Shown: positions 43,094 through 52,278 of the stretch, piece after piece
How the letters are laid out: the number at the start of each line of letters is the position of its first letter
How positions within the stretch are numbered: position 1 is the stretch's first letter
DNA from: Pseudolabrys sp.
Lineage (GTDB): Bacteria; Pseudomonadota; Alphaproteobacteria; Rhizobiales; Xanthobacteraceae
Assembly: GCA_017849615.1 (NCBI GenBank)
Contig: JAFIGS010000035.1
Span: 38,397 to 102,396, forward strand
Direction: 5' to 3'
Length of the DNA: 64,000 bases
Made by a program: the position numbers and the translations under genes
Notes under the pieces: generated by a model
Seen by the model: only the letters and a program-made list of their open reading frames with translations
Told to the model about the DNA's origin: nothing
The model's database searches: none

Positions 43094-44377
43094 TCAATAT
43101 CCCAGCGTTCTCGGCAGCCAGAGCGACAGCTCCGGAATATAGGTGACGAGCAGCAGCACGACCACCATCGGGACGTAGAAGATCAGGATGGTGCGGGAGA
43201 CCGCCTCCATCGACACCTTGCCGATCGCGCAGCCCACCACCATCGTCGGCCCGACCGGCGGCGTCAGAAGACCGATGCCGAGGTTGAGGATGATGATGAT
43301 GCCGAAATGCACCGGATCGATGTTGAAGGTGCCCAGCACCGGCAGGAAGATCGGCGTGCAGATCAGCAGCATCGGCGCCAGATCCATGAAGGTGCCGAGC
43401 AGCAGCAGCAGGATGTTGATCCACAGCAGGAACATATATTTGTCGCTGGAGATGTGGACGAAGAACTCGGTCGCGATCGCGGGGATGCGCAGGATCGCCA
43501 TCATGTAGCCGAACGAGATCGAGAACCCGATCATGATCATCACCATGCCGACGGTGCGCGTCACGCGCCCGAGCAGCATCGGCAGGTCCGACCAGGTGAT
43601 GTCGCGATAGATGAACATGGTGACGAAGAAGGCCCAGACGCAGGCCACCGCGCCGGATTCGGTCGGCGTGAACACGCCCGAGGTGATGCCGCCGAGAATG
43701 ATGCCGACGGTGGTGAGGCCCCAGATCGAATCGATCGCGATCTTGCCGGCCTGGCGCAGCGGGATCGCCTCGCCCTTGGGGAAGTCGTCTCGCTTGGCCA
43801 CATACAGCCCGAGGGTCACCAGCGAGGCGCCGAGCATCAGCGCGGGGATGATGCCGGCCATGAACATGGCGCCGACCGACACCGTGCCGCCGGCCGCGAT
43901 CGAGTAGATCACCATGTTGTGCGACGGCGGCACCAATAGCGGCTGCAGCGAGCCGGAGATGGTGACATTGACCGCGAACAGCCGCGGATAGCCCGCCTTG
44001 ATCATCTGCGGGATCATCACCGAGCCGACCGCCGCGGTGTCGGCGACCGACGAGCCTGACAGACAGCCGAACATGGTCGAGGCGACGATGTTGACCAGCG
44101 CCAGCCCGCCGCGAATGGCGCCGACGAAGACCTTGGCGAGATTGACGAGGCGCGTCGCCATGCCGCCGACCGCCATGATGGCGCCGGCCAGCACGAAGAA
44201 CGGAATGGCGAGCAGCGAGAAGCCGCTCATGCCGCCCGCCACTTTCAGCATCACCGCTTCAAGCGGGATGTCGGTGTAGAGCGCGGCCGCGATCGAGGCG
44301 ATGCCGAGCGCATAGGCGACCGGCATGCCGAGCAGGCAGACGACGGTGAAGCCGCCGATCAGAATGAGGATTTCCAT
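43094..44377 (-). CDS. dctM: TRAP transporter large permease (DctM), copy 1
   Basis: 427 aa, about twelve transmembrane segments. PFFVLAGAIMAVGGMATRLV, FGCLSGSSVADTAAVGSVMIPQM, VPPSHNMVIYS and LLTPPVGPTM are DctM motifs. It couples substrate entry to sodium or proton flow. A paralogue of the DctM at 45151-46434, with the same length and the same motifs. Pairs with dctQ 12 bp upstream; no DctP gene is beside this pair. Confidence 0.93.
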   Translation of the reverse strand: MEILILIGGFTVVCLLGMPVAYALGIASIAAALYTDIPLEAVMLKVAGGMSGFSLLAIPFFVLAGAIMAVGGMATRLVNLAKVFVGAIRGGLALVNIVASTMFGCLSGSSVADTAAVGSVMIPQMIKAGYPRLFAVNVTISGSLQPLLVPPSHNMVIYSIAAGGTVSVGAMFMAGIIPALMLGASLVTLGLYVAKRDDFPKGEAIPLRQAGKIAIDSIWGLTTVGIILGGITSGVFTPTESGAVACVWAFFVTMFIYRDITWSDLPMLLGRVTRTVGMVMIMIGFSISFGYMMAILRIPAIATEFFVHISSDKYMFLLWINILLLLLGTFMDLAPMLLICTPIFLPVLGTFNIDPVHFGIIIILNLGIGLLTPPVGPTMVVGCAIGKVSMEAVSRTILIFYVPMVVVLLLVTYIPELSLWLPRTLGY

Positions 44378-44389
44378 GACAGCCGCCCC

Positions 44390-44908
44390 TTACTCGGTCG
44401 TCAGCGTGCTGACCGTCTCGGCGTCAGCTTCCTGGAAGAACTGACCCTTCATCATGCGCTCGATGATGAACAGCATGGTCAGGCCGCCGCCGAGCGGCAC
44501 CGGCAGATAGCTGACGCCGACCGAGAGGATCGGAAATTCCGGGATGATCTGGTTGTAGGTGGTGGCGACCAGCCGCAGGCCCCACCACAGCATGAAGACG
44601 CTGGTGAGCATCATCAGCGACTCGAGCACCCAGCCGAGCCAGGACTTGTACGGCTCCTTGAGGTAGGCCGGCAGCACGCCGACGCCGATATGCAGATATT
44701 CGCGATAGCAGACGACCGCCGCGACGAACGACATCACGATCATCAGCAACGTCGACAGCGGCTCGGGCCACGACGCGGCGCTGTTGAGCACGTAGCGCGT
44801 GAACACGCCGTAAGGAATGATGAGTGTGATGATGAGCAGGCAGCCGCCCGCCACGATCAGACAGCCACGATGGACCGCGTCCATCATGCGGAAATATTGC
44901 GCCCTCAT
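44390..44908 (-). CDS. dctQ: TRAP transporter small permease (DctQ), copy 1
   Basis: 172 aa with four hydrophobic helices. IPYGVFTRYVLNSAASWPEPL is the DctQ signature. ATG 44908 is chosen because GGGGGGG stands directly upstream at RBS distance; the frame is open to 44920. An operator-like palindrome lies 64 bp upstream (44969-44984), so this pair has its own promoter. Confidence 0.9.
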   Translation of the reverse strand: MRAQYFRMMDAVHRGCLIVAGGCLLIITLIIPYGVFTRYVLNSAASWPEPLSTLLMIVMSFVAAVVCYREYLHIGVGVLPAYLKEPYKSWLGWVLESLMMLTSVFMLWWGLRLVATTYNQIIPEFPILSVGVSYLPVPLGGGLTMLFIIERMMKGQFFQEADAETVSTLTTE

Positions 44909-44968
44909 TCGCCCCCCCAACGTATTCCATGACGGCGCTCGGCGTCATCGCGGGCGCTGTCTTACTTG

Positions 44969-44984
44969 TCAGGTCATATGATGA
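44969..44984. promoter_or_regulatory. GntR-type operator before dctQ copy 1
   Basis: TCAGGTCATATGATGA, the same 16 bp as in the dctP-gntR intergenic region (48128-48143). FCD-type GntR regulators bind such short inverted repeats. Confidence 0.6.
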
Positions 44985-45097
44985 ATAGGCCGCGCAAACC
45001 GTCAAGCCGACGGCCGGGGCGCCTCGTTCGATTTTACCGCGATGTTACATGCCCGGAGCGCGCACGCTGCGGAGCTCCGTCGCGAGAAACACGGCAA

Positions 45098-45127
45098 ACA
45101 AAAAGGCCGGGGCGAACCCCGGCCTTT
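45098..45127 (-). terminator. terminator after dctM copy 2
   Basis: Stem AAAGGCCGGGG/CCCCGGCCTTT; on the minus strand it is followed by a T-run. It separates the two DctQM units. Confidence 0.8.
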
Positions 45128-45150
45128 GCCTTGCGTGTCCGTGAACCGCG

Positions 45151-46434
45151 CTAATCGACGATGAGCTTCGGCAGCCAGATCGATATCGCCGGAATGTAGG
45201 TCACCAGCATCAGCACGATGAACATGGCGATGTAGAACGGCCAGATCTTGCGCGTCACCTGCTCGATTGACAGCTTGGCGATCGCGCAGCCGACGAACAG
45301 CACCGAGCCGACCGGCGGCGTGATCAGGCCGATGCCGAGATTGACCAGCATGATGACGCCGAAATGCACCGGATCGACGCCGAAGGTCTGCACCACCGGC
45401 AGCAGGATCGGGGCGCAGATCAGGATCAGCGGCGCCATGTCCATTAGCGTGCCGAGGAACAGCAGCAGGATGTTGATCAGGAACAGGATGACGTACTTGT
45501 TGTCGGACACCGTGAGGAAGAACTTCGTCACGTGGGCCGGCAACTGCATCAGCGCCATGATGTAGCCGAAGCTCGACGCGAAGGCGATCAGCATCATCAC
45601 CATGCCGACGGTCTTCATCGTGCGGTGAATCAGCAGATGGAGATCGCGCCAGCGATAATCCCGGTAGATGAACATCGTCACCAGAAAAGCCCAGACGCAA
45701 GCCACGGCGGCGGCTTCGGTGGCGGTGAAGATGCCGCCGACGATGCCGCCGGTGATGATGATCATCGTCACGAGGCCCCACAGCGCCTCGACCGCGGCCT
45801 TGACGGCCTGACGGAACGGGATGGCCTCGGTCTTCGGGTAGCCTTCCTTGTAGGAGACGATCAGCACGAGGATCGCCAGCGAGCCGCCGAGCAGCAGGCC
45901 CGGAAAGAAGCCGGCGACCAGCAGATGGCCGATCGATACCGAACCGCCGACCGCCAGCGCATAGATGACCGCGTTATGGCTCGGCGGGATGAGGATCGCC
46001 TGCACCGAGCCGGCGATGGTCACGTTGGTGGCGAAGACGCGCGGATAGCCGGCCTTCTCCATTTGCGGGATCATCACCGAGCCGATCGACGACGTATCAG
46101 CGACCGACGAACCGGAGATGCAGCCGAACAGGCTCGAGGCGAAGATGTTGACCAGCGCCAGGCCGCCGCGAATGCTGCCGACGAACACATTGGCGAAGGC
46201 GATCAGGCGCCGCGCCATGCCGCCCTCGGCCATGATGGCGCCGGCCAGCACGAAGAACGGAATGGCCAGCAGAGAGAACTTACTGATGCCGTCCGAGATC
46301 TTGAGCATCACCGCTTCGAGCGGGATGTCGATCCAGAACGCGCCGACGATGGCGGCCGCGCCGAGCGCATAGGCTACCGGCACGCCGATCGCGATCATCA
46401 GGAACAGGCTGCCGAGAAGAAAAATTGCGTCCAC
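45151..46434 (-). CDS. dctM: TRAP transporter large permease (DctM), copy 2
   Basis: 427 aa. Same motifs as copy 1: PFFVLAGAIMAEGGMARRL, FGCISGSSVADTSSIGSVMIPQME, IPPSHNAVIYA and LITPPVGSVL. This copy is in the operon dctP-dctQ-dctM and so is the likely main transporter subunit. Substrate possibly a hexuronate, inferred from the neighbouring uronate dehydrogenase. Confidence 0.93.
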   Translation of the reverse strand: MDAIFLLGSLFLMIAIGVPVAYALGAAAIVGAFWIDIPLEAVMLKISDGISKFSLLAIPFFVLAGAIMAEGGMARRLIAFANVFVGSIRGGLALVNIFASSLFGCISGSSVADTSSIGSVMIPQMEKAGYPRVFATNVTIAGSVQAILIPPSHNAVIYALAVGGSVSIGHLLVAGFFPGLLLGGSLAILVLIVSYKEGYPKTEAIPFRQAVKAAVEALWGLVTMIIITGGIVGGIFTATEAAAVACVWAFLVTMFIYRDYRWRDLHLLIHRTMKTVGMVMMLIAFASSFGYIMALMQLPAHVTKFFLTVSDNKYVILFLINILLLFLGTLMDMAPLILICAPILLPVVQTFGVDPVHFGVIMLVNLGIGLITPPVGSVLFVGCAIAKLSIEQVTRKIWPFYIAMFIVLMLVTYIPAISIWLPKLIVD

Positions 46435-46449
46435 GTTGTTTCCCCCGGA

Positions 46450-46965
46450 TCAATCGGCGCTGACAGGTTCACGATGGACGATGGAGCCCTCGCCCGGCGG
46501 ACCGATCCAGATCTGTTCGATGATGAACAGCAAGGTGATAAAGCCGCCGATCGGGATCGGCAGATAGGTGACGCCGACCGACAGCCACGGAAATTCGCCG
46601 ACCGTATTGTCCCAGGTGATATTGACCAGCTTGATGCCCCAGATCACAGCAAACAGGGCGATGAGGGCCATGACCAGATCGCGCGCGTGGCGCAGTAGCC
46701 AGCCGGCGCGCGTCGGCAGCGCATCCACCACCATCGACACGGCGATATGAACGCCGGCGCGGTAGCAGGCGGCGCCCGCGAGGAAGGTGAACAGGATGAC
46801 CAGCAGAACCGCCAGCGGCTCCGGCCACGACGCCGCGCTGTTGAGAACGTAACGGCAGAACACGCCGTACGGGATGATCAGCGTCACGATCGCCAGGCAT
46901 GCACCCGCAATCGCCGCGCATAGAAAGTAAAGCGCTTCCATCGCGCTGACGTAAGCAGCCTTCAT
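46450..46965 (-). CDS. dctQ: TRAP transporter small permease (DctQ), copy 2
   Basis: 171 aa from ATG 46965 (180 aa from GTG 46992). IPYGVFCRYVLNSAASWPEPL matches copy 1 almost exactly. Four hydrophobic helices. Lies between dctP and dctM; a GC hairpin separates it from dctP. Confidence 0.9.
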   Translation of the reverse strand: MKAAYVSAMEALYFLCAAIAGACLAIVTLIIPYGVFCRYVLNSAASWPEPLAVLLVILFTFLAGAACYRAGVHIAVSMVVDALPTRAGWLLRHARDLVMALIALFAVIWGIKLVNITWDNTVGEFPWLSVGVTYLPIPIGGFITLLFIIEQIWIGPPGEGSIVHREPVSAD

Positions 46966-47000
46966 GGCCCAGTACCCCGTTGCTTCCACCAAATGCCGCA

Positions 47001-47033
47001 GGCCGGCGCCCGGCCTTTCGCCGGACGCCGGCC
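47001..47033 (-). other. GC hairpin between dctP and dctQ
   Basis: GGCCGGCG...CGCCGGCC with inner CCGG/CCGG and no T-run. Such hairpins after binding-protein genes often stabilise the upstream mRNA and lower expression of the permease genes. Confidence 0.5.
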
Positions 47034-47048
47034 TACATTCGCGTCAGC

Positions 47049-48038
47049 TTACTTGGTGTCCTGGATCTGCTTGACGAGGTCGGCGTACTTGGCGCCGTAC
47101 TTGTCCCACACCGGCTTCACCGCGTCCTGGAAGGGCTTCTTGTCGGCGATGGTGATGACGTTGACGCCCGCGGCCTTGATCTTGTCCATGGCGGCCTTGG
47201 TGCGCTCGTCCCACAGCTTGCGCTGCTCGAGCTGTGTTTCCTTGCCGAACTTCATGATCAGCGCCTGGTCTTCCTTCGACATGCCGTCGAAGGACCGCTT
47301 CGAGAACACCAGGATTTCGGGGATGATCAGATGCTCGGTGAGCGAGTAGTGCTTGGCGACCGGAACGTGGCCGAACGAGTCGTAGCTCGGCGGGTTGTTC
47401 TCCGCGCCGTCGACGACGCCGGTCTGCAGCGCGTTCATCACCTGATCCATGCCCATGGCGACGCCGTTGGCGCCGAGCGCGTTGGCGGTGTCGACGAAGA
47501 TCGGGTTGCCCATCATGCGGAACTTGAGACCCTTGAGGTCTTCAACCGTCTTGATGTCCTTCGACTTGTTGTAAAAGGAGCGCGCACCGCTATCCATCCA
47601 GGCGAGCCCGATCAGGCCCGACTTCGGGTTGTCGGTGATTTCCTTGAGCAGGCGCTCGCCGATCGGGCCGTCGATCACGGCGCGCATATGCGCGGTGTTG
47701 CGGAACACGAAAGGCAGGTTGAAAACGTTGAGGTTGTCGACAACCGAGCCGACCGGGCCGACGCTGACGCGGGCGATCTGCAGCGCGCCGATCTGCGCCT
47801 GCTCGATCATTTCCTTTTCGCCGCCGAGCTGCATCGACGGATACATCTGGATCGACAGACGGCCGTTGGTGGCCTGCTCGAGCTTCTTGCCCATCTGCGT
47901 CACCGCTTCGACGGTCGGATAGCCAAGCGGGTGCACGTCGGCGGCCTTGAGCACCGTCTTCTGGGCGAGCGCGGGGCCAGCAAGCGTTACCGCGGCGGCC
48001 ACAAGGCCCGCGGTCAGAATCGTCCTGCGATTTGTCAC
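47049..48038 (-). CDS. dctP: TRAP transporter substrate-binding protein (DctP)
   Basis: 329-aa periplasmic receptor with a signal peptide (NRRTILTAGLVAAAVTLAGPALA). LKAADVHPLGYPTVEAVTQMGKKLEQATNGRLSIQMYPSMQLGGEKEMIEQ is the usual DctP N-domain (read in parts), and GLKFRMMGNPIFVD contains the conserved Arg that binds a carboxylate. GTG 48038 is chosen because GGGAGG lies 9 bp before it; the long upstream frame to 48854 overlaps gntR and is not used. Substrate probably a sugar acid (context). Confidence 0.9.
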   Translation of the reverse strand: MTNRRTILTAGLVAAAVTLAGPALAQKTVLKAADVHPLGYPTVEAVTQMGKKLEQATNGRLSIQMYPSMQLGGEKEMIEQAQIGALQIARVSVGPVGSVVDNLNVFNLPFVFRNTAHMRAVIDGPIGERLLKEITDNPKSGLIGLAWMDSGARSFYNKSKDIKTVEDLKGLKFRMMGNPIFVDTANALGANGVAMGMDQVMNALQTGVVDGAENNPPSYDSFGHVPVAKHYSLTEHLIIPEILVFSKRSFDGMSKEDQALIMKFGKETQLEQRKLWDERTKAAMDKIKAAGVNVITIADKKPFQDAVKPVWDKYGAKYADLVKQIQDTK

Positions 48039-48127
48039 GATGAAAGTCCTCCCTATGAAATTCATTTTTCTGCGAATAGCCTCCCGTGACCGCGCCGATT
48101 GATCGGCCACACCACCCGTGCTATTCA

Positions 48128-48145
48128 TCAGGTCATATGATGACC
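48128..48145. promoter_or_regulatory. GntR-type operator between dctP and gntR
   Basis: Includes the perfect inverted repeat GGTCAT-ATG-ATGACC (48131-48145). The 16-bp core TCAGGTCATATGATGA recurs before dctQ copy 1. Well placed to control both divergent genes. Confidence 0.7.
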
Positions 48146-48183
48146 GGAGCAGCCGGCTCTGGTCAAGATGGTGGACTGCCGGG

Positions 48184-48921
48184 TTGAATAAAAATCTTTC
48201 CCTTCTCAGGCCGATCGAGGCGCCCCGCGGCCTGACCGCGGAGATCGTGGCCCGCCTGACGGCCGACATCATGAGCGGCAAGCTGCTGCCGGGTTCGCGC
48301 CTGCCGACCGAACAGGAAATGATCGCCGCCACAGGCGTTTCGCGCACCGTCATTCGCGAGGCGGTTGCGGCCTTGCGCGCCGACAAGCTGGTGGTGAGCC
48401 GCCAGGGCATCGGCACATTCGTCGCCGAGAAGGTGCGCCGTCCCTTCCGTGTGGAATTCGACGAGCACTCCTCGCTGCGCGAAGTGCTCAATGTCATGGA
48501 GCTGCGCACCGGCGTCGAGGTCGAGGCCGCCGGGCTGGCCGCCGAGCGCGCAACGCCGGCCCAGATCAAGAAGATCACCGAGCGCTTCGAGGCCATCCAG
48601 GCCGCCATCGACGCCGGCGACAATGCCGTCGACCAGGACTTCGCGTTCCACTGCGAGATCGCGGAAGGCACCAACAATCCGCAGTTCAAGGTGTTTCTGG
48701 AGTATCTCGGCAGCGTGGTCATTCCGCGCCAGACGGTGTGGGGCCGCAGCGCGCCCCTGCTCCGCCGCAACAACCTCACACTATTCCAGCGCGAGCACGG
48801 CAAGATCCTGTCTGCGATCCGCACCCACGATGTGCCGAAGGCACGCGCCGCCATGCATGCGCATCTCGGCGCCAGCCGCGACCGGCATCAGAAGCTCGCG
48901 GCGGAGCTGGGGATAAAGTAG
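48184..48921 (+). CDS. FadR/FCD-type GntR regulator
   Basis: About 245 aa. N-terminal winged helix (GKLLPGSRLPTEQEMIAATGVSRTVIREAVAALRADKLV) and C-terminal FCD domain with candidate metal ligands (QDFAFHCEI, REHGKIL, AMHAHL). Regulators of this type respond to sugar acids or other carboxylates. The frame is open from 48118, but that would place the operator inside the gene; TTG 48184 after GGTGGA is preferred. Divergent from dctP and followed by udh. Confidence 0.86.
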   Translation: MNKNLSLLRPIEAPRGLTAEIVARLTADIMSGKLLPGSRLPTEQEMIAATGVSRTVIREAVAALRADKLVVSRQGIGTFVAEKVRRPFRVEFDEHSSLREVLNVMELRTGVEVEAAGLAAERATPAQIKKITERFEAIQAAIDAGDNAVDQDFAFHCEIAEGTNNPQFKVFLEYLGSVVIPRQTVWGRSAPLLRRNNLTLFQREHGKILSAIRTHDVPKARAAMHAHLGASRDRHQKLAAELGIK

Positions 48922-48982
48922 GCCCGGCTCAGACCGATGACGCTTCGCGGGCGAAGGGTAAACAAAGGAAAGCAACGCCCTC

Positions 48983-49783
48983 ATGAAACTCCTCGTCACC
49001 GGAGCCGCCGGCGGTGTCGGCAGCCGCCTGCGCCAGATGCTGCCGTCGATATACAAGGACATCCGCTGGAGCGACCTGCGCAAGCCGGACGACCTCGCCG
49101 CCGGCGCCGAGTTTGTCACCGCCGATCTTGCCAACATGGCCGAGGTCGAAAAGATCGTCGCCGGTGTCGATGGCATCGTCCATCTCGGCGGCTTCTCGGT
49201 CGAAGGTCCGTGGGAGACGATCCTGCAGGCCAACATCATCGGCTGCTACAACCTGTTCGAGGCCGCCTATCGCGCGAACGTCAAGCGCGTGATCTTCGCA
49301 ACCTCGAACCACGCCGTCGGCATGTATCCGCGCGAGCAGAAGATCGGCGTCAATGTCACGGTGCGGCCGGACTCGCGCTACGGCGTTTCCAAGTGTTTCG
49401 GCGAGGCGCTCGGCGCCCTGTATGCCGACAAGCACGGCCTGAGCGTCACCTGCCTGCGCATCGGCAATCTCGCCGACAAGCCGACCGACCAGCGCCGCAT
49501 GTCCATCTTCCTGCACCCGGACGATCTGGTGCAGCTCATCCGCATCGGGCTGGAGCACCCCGAGATCAAGTACGAGATCTTCTACGGTGCTTCCGACAAC
49601 GCCGCGGCGTGGTGGGACAATTCCAACGCCCACAGGTTCGGCTACCGGCCCAAGCACAAGGCCGAGGATTTCCGCGCCGAGGCCATGGCCGCGCAGGCTA
49701 AGCTCCCCGCGGACCCGATCGGCGACTACTACCAGGGCGGCCCCTTCTGCAGCGCCGAGTACGACGCCGACAAACGGCGGTAG
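48983..49783 (+). CDS. udh: uronate dehydrogenase-like NAD-dependent oxidoreductase
   Basis: 266 aa, SDR fold. GAAGGVGSRLRQML binds NAD, GIVHLGGFSVEGPWETILQANIIGCYNL and the YGVSK catalytic pair closely follow Agrobacterium uronate dehydrogenase, as do ATSNHAVGMYP and ASDNAAAWWDNSNAHRFGY. That enzyme oxidises galacturonate/glucuronate to the aldarolactone. Context with a TRAP transporter and FCD regulator supports uronic-acid use; the later catabolic genes are not in the window. Confidence 0.83.
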   Translation: MKLLVTGAAGGVGSRLRQMLPSIYKDIRWSDLRKPDDLAAGAEFVTADLANMAEVEKIVAGVDGIVHLGGFSVEGPWETILQANIIGCYNLFEAAYRANVKRVIFATSNHAVGMYPREQKIGVNVTVRPDSRYGVSKCFGEALGALYADKHGLSVTCLRIGNLADKPTDQRRMSIFLHPDDLVQLIRIGLEHPEIKYEIFYGASDNAAAWWDNSNAHRFGYRPKHKAEDFRAEAMAAQAKLPADPIGDYYQGGPFCSAEYDADKRR

Positions 49784-49872
49784 CTGACCCGAAAAGCTAC
49801 GCTTTCGGCGGTAACCTCCGTCCCGAAATCGACAATGCGGCGGCCCCACGGCCTGTGCTAGTGTTCCCGGCT

Positions 49873-51624
49873 ATGGATCACGTTGCCGGGACTGCCGAAT
49901 TGCTCGATCGCGCCTCAGACAAGCAGGGTTCGCTGACCCTCCCCGCCGAGATGTTCGGCTACCGCCTGCTCGCCGACCCGCGGCTCAACAAGGGCACCGC
50001 CTTTACCGAGGACGAGCGCACGGCGTTCCTCCTGCACGGCCTGCTGCCGCCGACGGTCGTGAGCATCGACGATCAGGTCAACCGCCGGCTCCACGCCTTC
50101 CGGGAATTCCATACCGACCTCGAGCGCTACGCCTTCCTGCGCGACCTCCAGGATACCAACGAGACGCTGTATTACGCCCTGCTCGGCCGCCACGTCGAGG
50201 AACTGCTGCCCATCGTCTACACGCCGACGGTCGGCGCCGGCTGCGCCTCGTTCAGCCGGCTGTTCCGCAAGCCGCGCGGCCTGTTCCTCTCGATCCCGCA
50301 CCGCTCGCGCATTCGCGAGATCCTCTCCAACCCGCAATTTGACAAGACCGAGGTCATCGTCGTCACCGACGGCGAGCGCATTCTCGGCCTCGGCGATCAG
50401 GGCGCCGGCGGCATGGGCATCCCGATCGGCAAGCTGGCGCTGTACACCGCCTGCGGCGGCATCGGCCCGGCGACGGCGCTGCCGATCCTGCTCGATGTCG
50501 GCACCGACAACGAAGCCAACCTCGCCGATCCGCTCTATATCGGCTGGCGGCACAAGCGCGTGCGCGGCGAGGAATACGACTCCTTCGTCGCCGAGTTCAT
50601 CGCCGCGGTGAAGGAGCGCTGGCCGCATGTTCTCCTGCAATGGGAGGACTTCGCCAAGGCCAACGCCACGCGCCTGCTCGACCAGTACCGCGACGAACTG
50701 TGCAGCTTCAACGACGACATCCAGGGCACCGCCGCGGTCGCGACCGGCGCGCTGCTCGCCGCCATCAATGTCACCGGCGAGCCGATGCAGAACCAGCGCA
50801 TCGCCATTCTCGGCGGCGGCTCGGCCGGCTGCGGCATCGCCAAGCTGCTGATGGAGGCGATGATCGACGCCGGCCTGTCGGCGGAGGACGCCGCCAGCCG
50901 TTTCTATCTCGTGGACAAGGACGGCCTGCTGATCGACGGCATGAACGATCTGGCGCCGTTCCAGCGGCCTTTCGTGCAGAAGCGCGAGGCGCTGGCGCAC
51001 TGGAATCTCGGCAATCCGAGCCGCATCTCGCTGCTCGACGTCATCTACAACGCCAAGCCGACGGCGCTGATCGGCGTCTCGGCGCAGGCCGGCGCCTTCA
51101 CCGAGAGCGTGGTGCGCGGCATGGCGCGCCACAACAAGCGCCCGATCATCTTCCCGCTGTCGAACCCGGTGTCTTGCGCCGAAGCAACACCCGCCGATAT
51201 CGAACTGTGGAGCGAAGGCCGCGCCGTGATCGGCGCCGGCTCGCCCTTCCCGCCGCTCAAGCGCGGCGACCGGACTTTCGCCGTCGACCAGACCAATAAC
51301 TCCTACATCTTCCCCGGCGTCGGCCTGGGCGCCATCGCGACGCGCGCGCGCCGCATCACCGACACCATGTTCATGGCCGCCGCCAAGGCGTTGGCGGAGA
51401 TGTCGCCGGCGCGCAAGGATCCGAACGCCAATCTGCTGCCGCGCGTCACGCAATTGCGCGACGTCGCCATCGCCGTGGCGATCGCCGTCGGCAAGCAGGC
51501 TTATGCCGAGGGCCTGACCGAGGGCATCGGCAGCGAGGCCGATATCGAGGTCGCCGTCCACGTCAAGATGTGGACCCCGCGCTATCTGGCCTATCGGCGC
51601 TCCGTGTCCGGCCCTTATGTCTGA
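49873..51624 (+). CDS. NAD-type malic enzyme
   Basis: About 583 aa of the large (eukaryotic/SfcA-like) malic enzyme type. It converts malate to pyruvate and CO2. LPIVYTPTVGAGC carries the catalytic Tyr, RILGLGDQGAGGMGIPIGKLALY the conserved substrate loop, ELCSFNDDIQGTAAV the metal ligands and ILGGGSAGCGIAKLL the dinucleotide site. NAD versus NADP use is not certain from sequence. ATG 49873 is preferred over an upstream in-frame start at 49855. Confidence 0.92.
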   Translation: MDHVAGTAELLDRASDKQGSLTLPAEMFGYRLLADPRLNKGTAFTEDERTAFLLHGLLPPTVVSIDDQVNRRLHAFREFHTDLERYAFLRDLQDTNETLYYALLGRHVEELLPIVYTPTVGAGCASFSRLFRKPRGLFLSIPHRSRIREILSNPQFDKTEVIVVTDGERILGLGDQGAGGMGIPIGKLALYTACGGIGPATALPILLDVGTDNEANLADPLYIGWRHKRVRGEEYDSFVAEFIAAVKERWPHVLLQWEDFAKANATRLLDQYRDELCSFNDDIQGTAAVATGALLAAINVTGEPMQNQRIAILGGGSAGCGIAKLLMEAMIDAGLSAEDAASRFYLVDKDGLLIDGMNDLAPFQRPFVQKREALAHWNLGNPSRISLLDVIYNAKPTALIGVSAQAGAFTESVVRGMARHNKRPIIFPLSNPVSCAEATPADIELWSEGRAVIGAGSPFPPLKRGDRTFAVDQTNNSYIFPGVGLGAIATRARRITDTMFMAAAKALAEMSPARKDPNANLLPRVTQLRDVAIAVAIAVGKQAYAEGLTEGIGSEADIEVAVHVKMWTPRYLAYRRSVSGPYV

Positions 51625-51639
51625 CGCGGCGGACCGGCC

Positions 51640-52272
51640 ATGACGCTCTGGGCGACGCTCCTTCAACTGTCGGCCCTGCACATCCTGATGGCGATGATCC
51701 CCGGCCCGAACACCGTGGTGGTGAGCTACGTTTCCGCCCGCGTGTCGCGCCGCGCGGGCATGCTCGCGGTCGGCGGCGTCGTGCTCGGCTCCGCCATCTG
51801 GGTCATGCTGTCGATGTTCGGCGTCGGCGTTTTGCTGCTCGAGGCGGGCATCGTGTATCGCGCGCTGCGCTGGCTCGGCGCCGCCTATCTCGTCTATGTC
51901 GGCACCCGCATGCTGATGGCCGGCCTGCGCCCCGCCGAACTGCAGCGTCCGCCGCAGGGCGCCCGCGCGCCGCTCGTCGCCGGCCTGCTCACCACTTTGT
52001 CGAATCCGAAGTCCGCCGTGTTCTGGACGAGTGTCTTCGTTGTCGTGGTGCCGGCCCATGCGCCGGCCTGGTTCTACGCCGCCGTGGTCGCGCTGATCGT
52101 GTTCCAGTCCTTTGCCTGGTACGCCTTCGTCGCCCTGGTGCTGTCAACGGACATCGCGCGCCGCTACTATCACCGCTTCGCGCTGTGGCTGGACCGGATC
52201 GCCGGCGTCATCATGATCGGCCTCGGCCTGCGGCTCGCTTACGAACTGCGCAACGAAATGTTCGGACGGTAA
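51640..52272 (+). CDS. LysE/RhtB family exporter
   Basis: 210 aa with about six transmembrane segments. The family opening MAMIPGPNTVVVSYVSARVSRRAG, then RWLGAAYLVYVGTRML and TLSNPKSAVFW, are diagnostic. Such proteins export amino acids or analogues; substrate unknown. 15 bp after the malic enzyme gene and 6 bp before the thioesterase gene, likely one operon. Confidence 0.9.
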   Translation: MTLWATLLQLSALHILMAMIPGPNTVVVSYVSARVSRRAGMLAVGGVVLGSAIWVMLSMFGVGVLLLEAGIVYRALRWLGAAYLVYVGTRMLMAGLRPAELQRPPQGARAPLVAGLLTTLSNPKSAVFWTSVFVVVVPAHAPAWFYAAVVALIVFQSFAWYAFVALVLSTDIARRYYHRFALWLDRIAGVIMIGLGLRLAYELRNEMFGR

Positions 52273-52278
52273 GCCGCC

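Noticed and set aside
49915-52059. Minus-strand frame of 714 aa opposite malic enzyme and LysE
   Set aside because: Antisense to two well-supported genes; composition is an artefact of high GC.
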